64,000 bases of DNA from Arthrobacter sp. Soil763 (GTDB lineage: Bacteria; Actinomycetota; Actinomycetes; Actinomycetales; Micrococcaceae), in assembly GCF_001428365.1 (NCBI RefSeq), contig NZ_LMSH01000002.1, positions 620,132 to 684,131 on the forward strand. The letters run 5' to 3'. Positions 38,694-47,718 of this stretch are shown here, one piece after another; positions within the stretch are counted from its first letter, which is position 1, and the number at the start of each line of letters is the position of its first letter. The notes beneath the pieces are model-generated. The model saw only the letters and a program-made list of their open reading frames with translations. It did not search any database and was not told where the DNA came from. The position numbers were made by a program, and so were the translations under genes.

Positions 38694-41600
38694 ATGCCGG
38701 TATGGTCCAGGGCGTCCCGCGCGAACCCAGAAGACGTGGGCAGCGAAAAGAACGTGAGCACAGAAAAGAAGGCAGCAGTGTCAGTTGGTCAAGGCCACCC
38801 CGAGGGCTCCGAGGAGTTCAGGAAATGGCTGTCGGGCCTCAAGCCCGTCACCGGTGCAGACACGATGCTGCGCTTCACGAAAACGCCCGAGGGCTCAATT
38901 GACCTGACCCACGCCCACCCTTCCGGACTGGCCCAGCTGATGGCCGGCCGCCGCACGCGCCTGTCCACCCTGATCCGCGACCGCCAGCAGTATGTCGTGG
39001 CCGCGCGGGCCTCGCGGAACCTCCGTTCGAAGATCTTCGAGCTCGCCAACGACCGCGGGATCGACGCCGGCTACTTCTCGGCCGGCACCGTCGTCTGGAC
39101 CTCCGCCGTCGGCGGCAAACCGCAGCGGGTCTCCGCGCCGGTGATGCTGGCCGCCGTCTCGCTCACGGTCCGCCCCGGGGAGGACGATTACGAACTGCAG
39201 CTGACCGAGCAGGCCCGGATCAACCCCGCCCTCGTCCGGCACCTGAAGAACGTCCACGGCATCGTCTTTGACGTCAACGCCGTCACCCGGATGGCCTACA
39301 GCACCGCCCGGTACGATCCGCAGCCGGTACTCGAACGCCTCGGCACCCTGATCCAGCCGATCCACGGCGCGGAGATCGAACATAACCTGCTGGTCTCCAC
39401 CTTCGCCGACCTCTCGGGCAACCTGGACGACCCCTGGATCAACCCGGACAACCCGCTCGTTGCTGCGCTGCAGCGGGCCTCCACCGGCGCGCCGGCCGAG
39501 GTGCCCGCGCTTGAGCCCGGCCGGTTCCCCAGCACCGACGAACGGAACCCGGCGGACGAGCTCCTGCTGCTCGACGCCGACTCCGACCAGCAGTACGTCG
39601 TCGACGCCGTCCGCGCAGGCGACTCGCTCGTGGTAAGCAGCCCGCCGGGCACCGGCCAGACCCAGACGGCGATCAACACCATCGGCGCCCTGGTGGACGA
39701 AGGCAAGAGCGTCCTGGTCGTCGGGGACCGGCGCGCCAGCCTGGCCGAGGTGTCAGCCCAGCTGGAATCCCTGGGCCTGGACTCGGCCCTGGTCCAGCTG
39801 GCGGGCAACTCCACGCCGCTGCAGCTCAAGGGCCAGCTGGTCCGCGCGATCGTCCGCAACGAGAAGTCCCTCGAGCCCCAGCTGAAGAACCTGCACACCA
39901 CGCTGACTCAGCACCGGCATGCCCTCATGGACCATGTCGCCTCCCTGCACAACGTCCGCCAGCGCTGGGGGTGCTCGCCGTACCAGGCGATGCAGTCGCT
40001 CGCCGCGCTCACCGCCATCCACCCGGCGCCCGCCACCACGGTGCGGCTCAAGCGCAGCGTGCTGGACAGCATCCGGGACCGGGAGGAACTGGCCGGACGG
40101 CTCCGCCGGGCGGCAGAACTGGGCAGCTTCAGCCGCGCATCGACCCTCAGCCCCTGGCACGGGGCCCGGCTCCTGACCCGCAAGGAGACCCAGGAAGCGC
40201 AGCAGGTCGCCCGCTCGGTGGCCGAGAAGCTGCCGCAGCTGCGCGAACGCATGAACAGCGTGGCCGAACACGCCGAGATCCGCCTGGGCGACACGTTCGC
40301 CGAATGGGGCGAGCAGATCGACCTGCTGGTCGCGGTCCGCGAGAGCCTGGATAAGTTCACGCCGGACATTTTCGACCGACCGGTCCACGACCTGATTTCC
40401 GCCACCGCGCCCTCCTCGTGGCGCCGCGAGCGGAACATCGAAATGGCCTCGATGCAGCGCTCCCGGCTGCGCCGCGTTGCCAAGGAATACGTTCGGCCGG
40501 GCGTCCACATTGCGGACCTGCACAGCTCGCTGGTGCTGGTCCAGGACCAGCGCGCCGCCTGGGCCGGCTACGCCACCACGCAGCGGCACCCCGCGGTGCC
40601 CTCAGGGCTGGCAGAGATCACGGCGCTGTACCGGGAACTGGAAGCGGAACTGGCCGAGCTGGGGCAGGCGCTCCGGCACACGGCCGACGGCGGGGACCTC
40701 TGGAGTGCCCCGTACGGGACGCTGCTGGCACGCCTTGAGCGGCTGGTCGCGGATACCGGTACGCTCGAAACCCTGCCCGAGCGGACGCTGCTGGTAGAGA
40801 ACATGCGCGAGCACGGCCTCGGCGAGCTGCTCGACGACCTGGCCGACCGCGAGGTGCCGGCAGGGTCGGTGGCTGCCGAACTCGATCTGGCCTGGTGGCA
40901 GTCAGCCCTCGAAGCCATGATCAGCGGGGACGACTACCTGGCCATGTCCGACGGCGACGCCCTCCGCCAGCTGGAAGCGGAATACCGCCTCGCGGATAAC
41001 GCCCACATTGCCAGCGGCGCCGCCCGGCTGCGCTGGAAGCTGGCCGAACGCTGGCGCGCCGCCCTCACCGAGCACCCGCGCCAGGCCGAGCTGCTGCGCA
41101 GCCTGCTCAAGGACGGGCGGGTGACACCGCCGGCGCTGACCGCCCAGGCGCCCGACCTCGTCCCGATGCTCGTGCCGGTCTGGTCCGTCAGCCCCTACCT
41201 TCTGACCAGCCTGCTGCCGGCGGAGCAGCGCTTCGACGCCGTCGTGATCCTGGACGCCGAGGCGACCTCCCTGCAGGCCGTGCTGCCCGCCGTCGCACGC
41301 TCCCGGCAGGTCATCGCCTTCGGCGACGACAGGATTGCCAGCCCTCGCGGCTTCACCGTGGGAGTCGAACGGCTCGCCGCGGGCGAAACCTCCCACCAGC
41401 CGGTGGAGAGCGCGTTCCAGGCTCTGTCCGCCGTCCTGCCGGTCTGGAACCTGCGGACCGTCTACCGCGCCGTCGATGAGGACCTTGTCCGGCAGCTGAG
41501 CAAGGCGTTTTACGACGGCGGCCTCCGCCGGCTGCCCGAAGGCCAGTCAGCCACCGGCCTTGACCGCACCCTGGAGGTGGAGTACCTCCCGGACGGGACG

Positions 41601-42599
41601 GGCCTGCCCAGCGCGGACCACGACGGCGTCGAGTCCGTCGTGGCCGAAGTAAACCGCGTGGTGGAACTGGTCTTCGAGCACGCGAGGCTTCGGCCGCGCA
41701 CCTCACTGGCCGTCGTCACCGGAAGCCTGCGGCACGCCGCCCGGATCGGCGAGGCCATCCGGCGGCAGTTGCCCGAGCACCCGCTGCTGGGCAGCTTCTT
41801 CACCGCCGGGCAGGAGTCCTTCCGGGTCGTGGACCTCGACCGTGCCCAGGGCCTGGTCCGGGACCATGTCATCTTCTCTCCCGGGTACGGCCGAACCCCG
41901 CACGGCCGGGCCCTGCACAGCCTGGGACCGCTGTCCGCCCCCGGCGGCCGCGCCAAGTTTGCCCTCGCCATGACACGGGCGCGGCGTTCCCTGCACGTGC
42001 TCAGCTGCTTCCGCCCGGAGGACCTGGACGTGACCCGGCTCAGCCACGGCGCGGTGGACTTCTACGAGCTCCTGGACCGCGAAATCGCGGGCAACTCCGA
42101 CCTGGGGAGCCCGGCGTCCCGCGCCGCGGCCAGCGAACAGGCCCTGGGCGCCGACCCGCTCGTGGCCGACCTGGGGGACCGGCTCCGTGCCCGCGGCGCC
42201 CGCGTCTGGCACCAGTACGACGGTGTCCTGGACATGGTGGCCGCGGCGGACCCGATGCGCACCATCGGCCAGGACGACGCCGAGATCCCGAGCCCCGTCG
42301 CGATCGAATCCGACGGCACCGAGCGGTACCGCCGGATGTCGGTCCGGGAGCGCAGCCGCCTGCGGCCGCAGTTGCTCGAACGCATGGGCTGGCGGTACAT
42401 GCCACTATGGACAATAGAGGTCTTCACCGACCCGTCTGCCTGCGCGGACCGGATCGGCGGCTACCTCGGACTGGAAAAGCCGGTGGCACTGAACCGTATG
42501 GACGCGTCGCCGGGCTTCTCCGATGACATTGAAACCCTAAGCGTCGACGGCGGGCGGGAGGCGTTCGTCTCCGCCGGCTCCGCCGCTGACCGGGGCTGA
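38694..42599 (+). CDS. Large SF1-helicase-like protein with degenerate ATPase motifs
   Basis: This is a predicted 1301-residue cytoplasmic protein related to Upf1-like superfamily 1 helicases of the AAA_11/AAA_12 and DUF4011 type. Walker A reads SSPPGTGQTQT with Gln322 where the ATP-binding Lys is expected. Motif II reads VVILDAEATS (Asp854, Glu856) instead of DEAS, and motif III reads GDDRIASP without the usual Gln. Motif VI is preserved in form (AMTRARRSLHVLS, about 1092-1104), as are FSPGYGRTPHGR and the C-terminal MGWRYMPLWTIEVFTDP. The N-terminal 250 residues are conserved-looking but of unknown role. It may have lost ATP hydrolysis. ATG 38694 is chosen for TACCCT 7 nt upstream; GTG 38778, with an AAGAAGG site, is a real alternative giving 1273 residues. 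Confidence 0.8.
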   Translation: MPVWSRASRANPEDVGSEKNVSTEKKAAVSVGQGHPEGSEEFRKWLSGLKPVTGADTMLRFTKTPEGSIDLTHAHPSGLAQLMAGRRTRLSTLIRDRQQYVVAARASRNLRSKIFELANDRGIDAGYFSAGTVVWTSAVGGKPQRVSAPVMLAAVSLTVRPGEDDYELQLTEQARINPALVRHLKNVHGIVFDVNAVTRMAYSTARYDPQPVLERLGTLIQPIHGAEIEHNLLVSTFADLSGNLDDPWINPDNPLVAALQRASTGAPAEVPALEPGRFPSTDERNPADELLLLDADSDQQYVVDAVRAGDSLVVSSPPGTGQTQTAINTIGALVDEGKSVLVVGDRRASLAEVSAQLESLGLDSALVQLAGNSTPLQLKGQLVRAIVRNEKSLEPQLKNLHTTLTQHRHALMDHVASLHNVRQRWGCSPYQAMQSLAALTAIHPAPATTVRLKRSVLDSIRDREELAGRLRRAAELGSFSRASTLSPWHGARLLTRKETQEAQQVARSVAEKLPQLRERMNSVAEHAEIRLGDTFAEWGEQIDLLVAVRESLDKFTPDIFDRPVHDLISATAPSSWRRERNIEMASMQRSRLRRVAKEYVRPGVHIADLHSSLVLVQDQRAAWAGYATTQRHPAVPSGLAEITALYRELEAELAELGQALRHTADGGDLWSAPYGTLLARLERLVADTGTLETLPERTLLVENMREHGLGELLDDLADREVPAGSVAAELDLAWWQSALEAMISGDDYLAMSDGDALRQLEAEYRLADNAHIASGAARLRWKLAERWRAALTEHPRQAELLRSLLKDGRVTPPALTAQAPDLVPMLVPVWSVSPYLLTSLLPAEQRFDAVVILDAEATSLQAVLPAVARSRQVIAFGDDRIASPRGFTVGVERLAAGETSHQPVESAFQALSAVLPVWNLRTVYRAVDEDLVRQLSKAFYDGGLRRLPEGQSATGLDRTLEVEYLPDGTGLPSADHDGVESVVAEVNRVVELVFEHARLRPRTSLAVVTGSLRHAARIGEAIRRQLPEHPLLGSFFTAGQESFRVVDLDRAQGLVRDHVIFSPGYGRTPHGRALHSLGPLSAPGGRAKFALAMTRARRSLHVLSCFRPEDLDVTRLSHGAVDFYELLDREIAGNSDLGSPASRAAASEQALGADPLVADLGDRLRARGARVWHQYDGVLDMVAAADPMRTIGQDDAEIPSPVAIESDGTERYRRMSVRERSRLRPQLLERMGWRYMPLWTIEVFTDPSACADRIGGYLGLEKPVALNRMDASPGFSDDIETLSVDGGREAFVSAGSAADRG

Positions 42600-42655
42600 C
42601 CGCGGACGGCTCCCGCGGCCAGGGAAGAGTTCGACGCAGCAAGGAGGCCGGCGGC

Positions 42656-42895
42656 ATGAGCACACACGCCAGCAAGGATGAAGCCAGGAGCACCACCGGG
42701 ACCGGCGCAGCCGACGCCGGCACCGCCGAATCAGGAACCGAGGCCCCGCGGGGCCGCCCGGTGCGCCGCGCGGCAGCCGGGGAAGTGCTCCCCACCAAGG
42801 CTGCCGAAGACGATCCGCGGCGCTGGGGTGACCAGCCCGGGTCCTACGACCACGACGCGTGGCTAAGGGAGCAGCGGCCGCCGCACTGGGGCTAG
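42656..42895 (+). CDS. Small conserved-looking hydrophilic protein
   Basis: This 79-residue protein follows the helicase-like gene by 56 bp and has a strong AAGGAGG ribosome-binding site before its ATG. The first half is Ser/Thr/Ala-rich and probably disordered. The second half, RPVRRAAAGEVLPTKAAEDD then DPRRWGDQPGSYDHDAWLREQ, looks constrained and ends PPHWG. I do not recognise a named family, though short proteins with this W-G-D...W-L pattern occur beside helicase genes in related actinobacteria as far as I can recall. It may be co-expressed with the helicase-like protein. Confidence 0.7.
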   Translation: MSTHASKDEARSTTGTGAADAGTAESGTEAPRGRPVRRAAAGEVLPTKAAEDDPRRWGDQPGSYDHDAWLREQRPPHWG

Positions 42896-42995
42896 CGCCG
42901 CGCCGGCTGCCCGGGCCGCTGACCTTAGTCCGGCCGTGCGCCGACGCCGTGCCGGCATCCCCGGCCGCAGTCCTTAGTCTGGCCGTGCACCGACG
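42896..42995. repeat. Tandem duplication (49-bp period) covering a gene end
   Basis: Segment 42896-42946 is repeated at 42945-42995 with few changes; the best-kept part is CCTTAGTCYGGCCGTGCRCC. Read on the minus strand, both copies encode Val-Gly-Ala-Arg-Pro-Asp-stop, which is the end of the SAF-domain gene. The first copy is therefore a relic duplicate of the gene's 3' end, and it fills the whole gap to the convergent small gene. Confidence 0.85.
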
Positions 42996-43837
42996 AGGAC
43001 GAAGAACAGTTTTCCCTGGGTCGAGGCCCCGGCAAGTTTCCGGGCCTGGGCCGGGTCCGCGGCGACCACCATCAGCCCGTCGGCGTCCCCGGCGTCGAGC
43101 CATGTCCCCGCCCCACCGCCCTGCGCCGAGGTCCACAGGACCGGAACCGCGGCGGCGAGCACCTCCCCGGTGCCCGCCCTCTCATAGTCACCGCCGCTGG
43201 TCATCACGACGTTGACCAGCTGGCCGGGGGAGACCAACTGGACCGAGGCAGGGTCGGCCATTCGGAGCGGCACGGCGGCCGAACCGGGTGCGCTACCGGC
43301 CAGCAGACCCGGGCCGACGAGCTGTGCGTCGGCGAGGAGCTGGCCCTTGCGCATGGCCACAGCGAGTTGCTTGCCTTCCAGCGCCTCACGCGCCAGAGTC
43401 CCGCGCGGCAGCGCGTCCGGGGAGACATTGACCGCCATGAGGTCGGCGGAAAGCAGCACGCGGCCCGCCGGGAGGTCCCGGGCCGCAGCCCACGCCGGCA
43501 CAGTCGCGGCCGGGACGGGGGTCAGTTGCTGCACGGCGGTGGCCGCCGCCAGGGACAGCAACAGGGCCACTGCCAGCCTGCGGTGCCGGCCCAGCCAGCG
43601 ACGAAGCCGCCGCCGCGGCGGAAGGCCGCCGCGCGTACGCCCCGGGGTGCGGCCGGGGCGCGGCCCGGAACCGCGCAGGACCTGGCGGTCCAGCAGGCGG
43701 CCGGGCCGGGCACCCGCTTCCCGGGACACGCCGCGCCGGGCGGGGCCAAAGTGCGCGGACGCCGCCAGTCCGGCGCCGGACTGCAGGGCGCCGGACTGAG
43801 GGGCGATGAACGGAAGGCCGAAGCCGGGAGCGGACAT
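42974..43837 (-). CDS. SAF-domain protein (CpaB/FlgA-like)
   Basis: This 287-residue protein has a long Arg/Gly/Pro-rich cytoplasmic start, one membrane helix (about 88-105, LAVALLLSLAAATAVQQL), and an outside SAF domain (about 113-180: VPAWAAARDLPAGRVLLSADL, RGTLAREALEGKQLAVAMRKG). This architecture resembles CpaB/RcpC of Flp-type tight-adherence pili, but no other tad/cpa gene is nearby, so a pilus role is unproven. The second half includes VQLVSPGQLVNVVMTSG and a Gly-rich stretch. Its final codons overlap a small tandem duplication. No clear ribosome-binding site is visible at ATG 43837. Confidence 0.78.
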   Translation of the reverse strand: MSAPGFGLPFIAPQSGALQSGAGLAASAHFGPARRGVSREAGARPGRLLDRQVLRGSGPRPGRTPGRTRGGLPPRRRLRRWLGRHRRLAVALLLSLAAATAVQQLTPVPAATVPAWAAARDLPAGRVLLSADLMAVNVSPDALPRGTLAREALEGKQLAVAMRKGQLLADAQLVGPGLLAGSAPGSAAVPLRMADPASVQLVSPGQLVNVVMTSGGDYERAGTGEVLAAAVPVLWTSAQGGGAGTWLDAGDADGLMVVAADPAQARKLAGASTQGKLFFVLVGARPD

Positions 43838-43926
43838 GCCCCCACGCTACGTCCGGGTCGACCGCCGGAGTCAGGCCCGGCTGGCCTTATGTGGACATCC
43901 GCGCGGTGGACCGCGAAGCGGGGTGG

Positions 43927-44196
43927 CTAGCTGGCGGCGGCCGGCGCCGCGGCGGACCCGGAAGAAGCGGCGGCGGATGCTGCCGGTGCGGCGGCAGGGG
44001 CCACGCTGTTGCCCTTGGTGTCGCGTGAGTCCGTCCGGTAGAAGCCGGAGCCCTTGAAGACGACGCCGACGCTGTTGAACTTCTTACGCAGGGTTCCCTG
44101 GCACTCGGGGCAGGTCGTCAGGGAGCTGTCCGTGAACGACTGCACGGTCTCGAAGGCGTGGCTGCAGTCCTTGCAGGCGTATGCATACGTGGGCAC
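43927..44196 (-). CDS. FmdB-family zinc ribbon protein
   Basis: This 89-residue protein has two Cys-x2-Cys knuckles (Cys8/Cys11 and Cys29/Cys32) forming a small zinc ribbon, in the FmdB regulatory-protein pattern PTYAYACKDCSHAFETVQSF and LTTCPECQGTLRKKF, followed by VFKGSGFYRTD. The last 30 residues are an Ala/Pro/Ser low-complexity tail. A GTG start at 44196 is preferred because GAGGAGGAAC precedes it by about 6 nt; the frame continues upstream without another good site. The family is thought to be regulatory but the target is unknown. Confidence 0.9.
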   Translation of the reverse strand: MPTYAYACKDCSHAFETVQSFTDSSLTTCPECQGTLRKKFNSVGVVFKGSGFYRTDSRDTKGNSVAPAAAPAASAAASSGSAAAPAAAS

Positions 44197-44319
44197 TGGG
44201 GTTCCTCCTCTAGGACAAACGATCAGATCCCGTGCTGCCGTGTTGCTGGTTCCCGTCTCCGGAAGCCGCATTAGCAGTCGCAGGGCCTGAGTGCCAATTC
44301 TAGCATCCGGGGAAGGCTT

Positions 44320-44937
44320 CTAGGAAAGCTCCGCGACCCCTCCCGGCGTCACGGCGCCGGCGACTTTCTGGTCAAAAGACTCCGCCGGAATACTGCCGGC
44401 GGGGAGGACTTCGGCGTCGTAGACCACGGCCGCCGTCGGAAGCGGGCCGCGCCCACCGGCACGGTCCGGAAACAGCGCCGCCAGGGCCGCCAGGAAGACG
44501 TCGTAGTACCCGCCGCCCTGGCCGATGCGGTTGCCGGAACGGTCGACGGCGGTGGCGGGCAGGAAGATCCCCGTGACCGTGCGCATCACGGCCGTCTCCA
44601 GGCGTTGCCCGGCCGGTTCCTGGATGGGCGCGTAACGGCTGCGGACAAACTCCGACGCGGGGGTCCAGTACACCCAGGACAAGGCCAGACGCGGCTCGCA
44701 CACAGGCAGCAGCACCCGGTGGCCCGCCTCATGGAGCGCGGCGAGCAGCGGCGCCGTCGGCGGTTCGGATCCCACGCCGAGATAGGCGGCGAAGGTGCGC
44801 GGTCCGTCCCCGGCCAGGGCCGACGCCCACTCAAGCCCGTGAAGGGCGATGGCCGCCCCCGCGTCGTCGAGCTCCCGCGGGGACAGCGCTGCACGACGCA
44901 ACCGGTGGCGGGAACGGATCTCTTCCTTGGAGCTCAT
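44320..44937 (-). CDS. 5-formyltetrahydrofolate cyclo-ligase
   Basis: This enzyme uses ATP to turn 5-formyl-THF into 5,10-methenyl-THF, recovering a storage or inhibitory folate. The 205-residue protein has an N-terminal basic helix (EEIRSRHRLRRAALSPRE), AAYLGVGSEPPT, LLPVCEPRLALSWVYW, and the family signature IGQGGGYYDVFL. Length is normal. ATG 44937 has AAAGGAT upstream; an in-frame extension to 45006 lacks support. The gene is followed 123 bp later by fmdB on the same strand. It shares the folate pool with fhs (1.8-3.5 kb). Confidence 0.93.
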   Translation of the reverse strand: MSSKEEIRSRHRLRRAALSPRELDDAGAAIALHGLEWASALAGDGPRTFAAYLGVGSEPPTAPLLAALHEAGHRVLLPVCEPRLALSWVYWTPASEFVRSRYAPIQEPAGQRLETAVMRTVTGIFLPATAVDRSGNRIGQGGGYYDVFLAALAALFPDRAGGRGPLPTAAVVYDAEVLPAGSIPAESFDQKVAGAVTPGGVAELS

Positions 44938-45043
44938 GCGCTGGCATCCTTTCGGCCGGGCGGCGCCGCAGACGGTCTGCCGCGGCCGCCATGCCGGCGG
45001 GGGCAATTACCTGATGATTTGCCCCCTCGGTTAGATTAGTCCA

Positions 45044-45949
45044 GTGATTACACCCAACGCCTCCGTTCGCAAGGCCGTCATCCCCGCAGCGGGCCTCGGC
45101 ACCCGTTTCCTCCCCGCCACGAAGGCGATGCCCAAGGAAATGCTGCCCGTCGTCGACAAGCCCGCCATCCAGTACGTCGTCGAAGAAGCCGTCAACGTGG
45201 GCCTCAACGATGTCCTGATGATCACCGGACGCAACAAGCGGGCCCTCGAGGATCACTTCGACCGCGTGCCCACGCTGGAAGCGACGCTGGAGGCCAAGGG
45301 CGACACCGCCAAACTCGAGTCTATCCAGGCCGCGAGCAACCTCGGCGACATCCACTACGTCCGCCAGGGCGACCCGATGGGGCTGGGCCACGCCGTGCTT
45401 CGCGCCAAGCAGCATGTCGGCCACGAACCGTTCGCCGTCCTGCTGGGCGATGACCTGATTGACGCCCGCGACGAGCTGCTCAGCACCATGATCGAGGTGC
45501 AGGCCAAGACCGGCGGCTCGGTTGTGGCCCTGATCGAGGTCGAGCCGTCACAGATCAGCGCCTACGGCTGCGCCGATGTCGAGGCCGTCGAAGGTGAGGA
45601 CTACGTCCGGATCAAGCAGTTGGTGGAGAAGCCCGACGTCGACGAGGCCCCGTCCAACCTGGCCATCATCGGCCGCTACGTCCTCCACCCGGCCGTCTTT
45701 GAAGTCCTCGAGCGGACCGAGCCCGGCCGCGGCGGCGAAATCCAGCTCACCGACGCGCTGCAGGAACTTTCCGCCGGCGAGGGCGAGGGCTACGGCGTCT
45801 ACGGCGTCGTCTTCCGCGGCCGCCGCTACGACACGGGCGACAAGCTCAGCTACCTCAAGGCGTGCGTCCAGCTTGCCTGCGACAGCGAGGACCTTGGCCC
45901 CGGCCTGCGTGAATGGCTGCCCGGCTTCGCCTCCGGCCTGACGCACTAG
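45044..45949 (+). CDS. galU: UTP--glucose-1-phosphate uridylyltransferase
   Basis: This enzyme makes UDP-glucose from UTP and glucose 1-phosphate, for cell-wall and storage glycans. The 301-residue protein has the nucleotidyl-transfer motif AAGLGTRFLPATKAMPKEML with the conserved basic residues, DKPAIQYVVEEA, VLLGDDLID, and GEIQLTDALQEL. GTG 45044 follows TAGATT by 6 nt, a leaderless pattern. It diverges from the cyclo-ligase gene and runs into an acetyltransferase gene 4 bp downstream, so these two form an operon. Confidence 0.96.
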   Translation: MITPNASVRKAVIPAAGLGTRFLPATKAMPKEMLPVVDKPAIQYVVEEAVNVGLNDVLMITGRNKRALEDHFDRVPTLEATLEAKGDTAKLESIQAASNLGDIHYVRQGDPMGLGHAVLRAKQHVGHEPFAVLLGDDLIDARDELLSTMIEVQAKTGGSVVALIEVEPSQISAYGCADVEAVEGEDYVRIKQLVEKPDVDEAPSNLAIIGRYVLHPAVFEVLERTEPGRGGEIQLTDALQELSAGEGEGYGVYGVVFRGRRYDTGDKLSYLKACVQLACDSEDLGPGLREWLPGFASGLTH

Positions 45950-45953
45950 TTCC

Positions 45954-46595
45954 GTGGCGGGCGGCTTCACCTGGCCGGTGACACTTGAGTGCGGCGACTT
46001 GGTGCTGCGGCCCATCCGGTACCGGGACCGGCGTGAATGGAGCGAACTCCGCGCCCGTAACGAGCAGTGGCTCGCGCCCTGGGAGGCCTCCAACCCGCTG
46101 CCCGGGGGCGGCCTGCCCGACTACCGGCAAATGGTGCGCTCGCTCAAGGCTCAGGCAGCCCAGGCCACCGCGTTGCCGTTCGTCATCACATCGTGGACCC
46201 CGGGCGTCAGGGAACCGGTGATCGTGGGCCAGCTGACGGTCTCTTCGATCGTCTGGGGTTCGGCGATGATGGCCACCCTCGGGTACTGGGTTGACCAGGG
46301 CCACGCGGGGCGGGGCATCGCGCCGACCGCCGTGGCGATGGCAACCGACTACTGTTTCAACACCCTCGGGCTGCACCGGATGGAGATCAACATCCGGCCG
46401 GAGAACCGGCCCAGCCTGCGGGTGGTGGAAAAGCTCGGGTTCCGCGACGAAGGCTACCGGCCCCGCTTCCTGCATATCAACGGCCAATGGGCGGACCACC
46501 GCACCTTCGCGCTGACTGCCGAGGAGGTCCCCGGAGGCCTCCTCGCGCGCTGGCTGGAGCAGGGCCCCGCCGGCCCTCCGGAAACCCGGGCCTGA
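45954..46595 (+). CDS. RimJ/RimL-type GNAT acetyltransferase
   Basis: This 213-residue GNAT-fold N-acetyltransferase of the RimJ-like subgroup has LRPIRYRDRREWSELRARN near the start, the acetyl-CoA region GYWVDQGHAGRGIAPTAVAM (about 110-129), and INIRPENRPSLRVVEKLGFR with the following DEGY. These proteins acetylate ribosomal protein N-termini or small amines; the substrate here is unknown. The start GTG 45954 is only 4 bp after the galU stop, so it is co-transcribed with galU. Related actinobacteria show the same pair. Confidence 0.9.
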   Translation: MAGGFTWPVTLECGDLVLRPIRYRDRREWSELRARNEQWLAPWEASNPLPGGGLPDYRQMVRSLKAQAAQATALPFVITSWTPGVREPVIVGQLTVSSIVWGSAMMATLGYWVDQGHAGRGIAPTAVAMATDYCFNTLGLHRMEINIRPENRPSLRVVEKLGFRDEGYRPRFLHINGQWADHRTFALTAEEVPGGLLARWLEQGPAGPPETRA

Positions 46596-46694
46596 CCAGC
46601 CCTTTCGTCATATATCCACTGATTTGGCAGTTCACTCGCGACACACCGCCCCCAATGCCGCCCGCCCCGCCGTCCACCTCATACGGTTTTGACT

Positions 46695-47639
46695 GTGGAC
46701 TTCCCTCTTAGCAGCTCAGTGATCCTCGTCATTGCTGTTGCGCTCTGGATCGTATGGGTGGCTCCCTACATGCTCCGGAACGGCCCCCACCGGCTGCAGC
46801 CGGTGGGGGAGCTCATGATGGACGCCGTGGACGCAGGCAAAGCAGACCCCCAGGCCGGAATTCTTCTGAAGACGGCTGCCCCGCAGGAGACCCCGATGAC
46901 GAGCACGCAACGACCCGGCCACGCCGGAGGCACCATCGACGTCGACGGCGGCTCCAAGCCTGCCGCACCTGCCTTCCGGATCAAGTACGGCCGGCTGGCG
47001 GTGTTCGTCCTGGGTGTGCTCTCGCTGTTCACCGGGATCGTGTCCGGCATCCTGCGGCTCTTTGGGCTGGGCTCCGGCTGGTTGCCGGTGGGCACGCTGC
47101 TGGGCGCTGTTGCCGCCGTCGTGCTGCTGCGCCGGCTCGCGGTGCGCGATCGCCGCCGCAAGCTCGACGCCGCGTTCCGTTCCGCCATGCAGTCCCCGGC
47201 GCGGGACCGCTCTGAGGAGCCGGCGGCCGGGCGTACGGCCGCACCTGCCAAGGAAAGCCCGCTGTTCGACGCGGAAGCGGGCAGCGTCGATGCCGAGCCT
47301 GCCGTCCGGCCGCTGACCGCTGACGAGCTGCGCCAGGCTGCCCTCGCCGAGGCCGCAGCCTCGGGCGACACCTCCGTCCGGCGCACCGGCGATCCCGCCG
47401 CGGAAGGGTCCAGCTGGGAGCCGGTGGAGGTTCCGAAACCAACCTATGTGGAAGCCCCCAAGGCCGAACGCGCCGCGCCCGAGCCGCTGGACCTCCCGGA
47501 AGCGCCGAAAGCCGTGGGCAAGCCGTCGCTGAAGCAGGGCACGGTCCGGCAGCCCGAGCAGGCCGAGGCCAAGCCCCTGGGCCGCGGCCAGAGCGCGTTG
47601 AGCAACCTCGACGACGTGCTGCAGAGGCGCCGGGCCTAA
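46695..47639 (+). CDS. Membrane protein with Glu/Ala/Pro-rich tail, unknown function
   Basis: This 314-residue protein begins with a membrane anchor (about 6-22: SSVILVIAVALWIVWVAP), has a hydrophilic segment, then two further helices (about 100-120 and 126-146), and a long hydrophilic Ala/Glu/Pro-rich C-terminal half ending LSNLDDVLQRRRA. The layout resembles actinobacterial proteins found after galU, but no function is known to me. GTG 46695 is preferred over TTG 46689 because TACGGT lies 7 nt upstream. A good terminator follows. Confidence 0.72.
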   Translation: MDFPLSSSVILVIAVALWIVWVAPYMLRNGPHRLQPVGELMMDAVDAGKADPQAGILLKTAAPQETPMTSTQRPGHAGGTIDVDGGSKPAAPAFRIKYGRLAVFVLGVLSLFTGIVSGILRLFGLGSGWLPVGTLLGAVAAVVLLRRLAVRDRRRKLDAAFRSAMQSPARDRSEEPAAGRTAAPAKESPLFDAEAGSVDAEPAVRPLTADELRQAALAEAAASGDTSVRRTGDPAAEGSSWEPVEVPKPTYVEAPKAERAAPEPLDLPEAPKAVGKPSLKQGTVRQPEQAEAKPLGRGQSALSNLDDVLQRRRA

Positions 47640-47651
47640 ATCGTTCCCACC

Positions 47652-47690
47652 GCCCCGGAGGGCCGCCACGGCGGCCAACCGGGGCTTTTT
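47652..47690 (+). terminator. Rho-independent terminator
   Basis: Two nested stems, GCCCCGG/CCGGGGC (47652-47658, 47679-47685) and GGCCGCC/GGCGGCC (47661-47667, 47670-47676), are followed by TTTTT. Confidence 0.92.
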
Positions 47691-47718
47691 GGTGCCTGCG
47701 GACGGTAGCCTGACGTGC

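Noticed and set aside
42974..43837. Flp pilus (tad/cpa) locus
   Set aside because: Only one CpaB-like SAF protein is present; no pilin, ATPase or prepilin peptidase gene is nearby.
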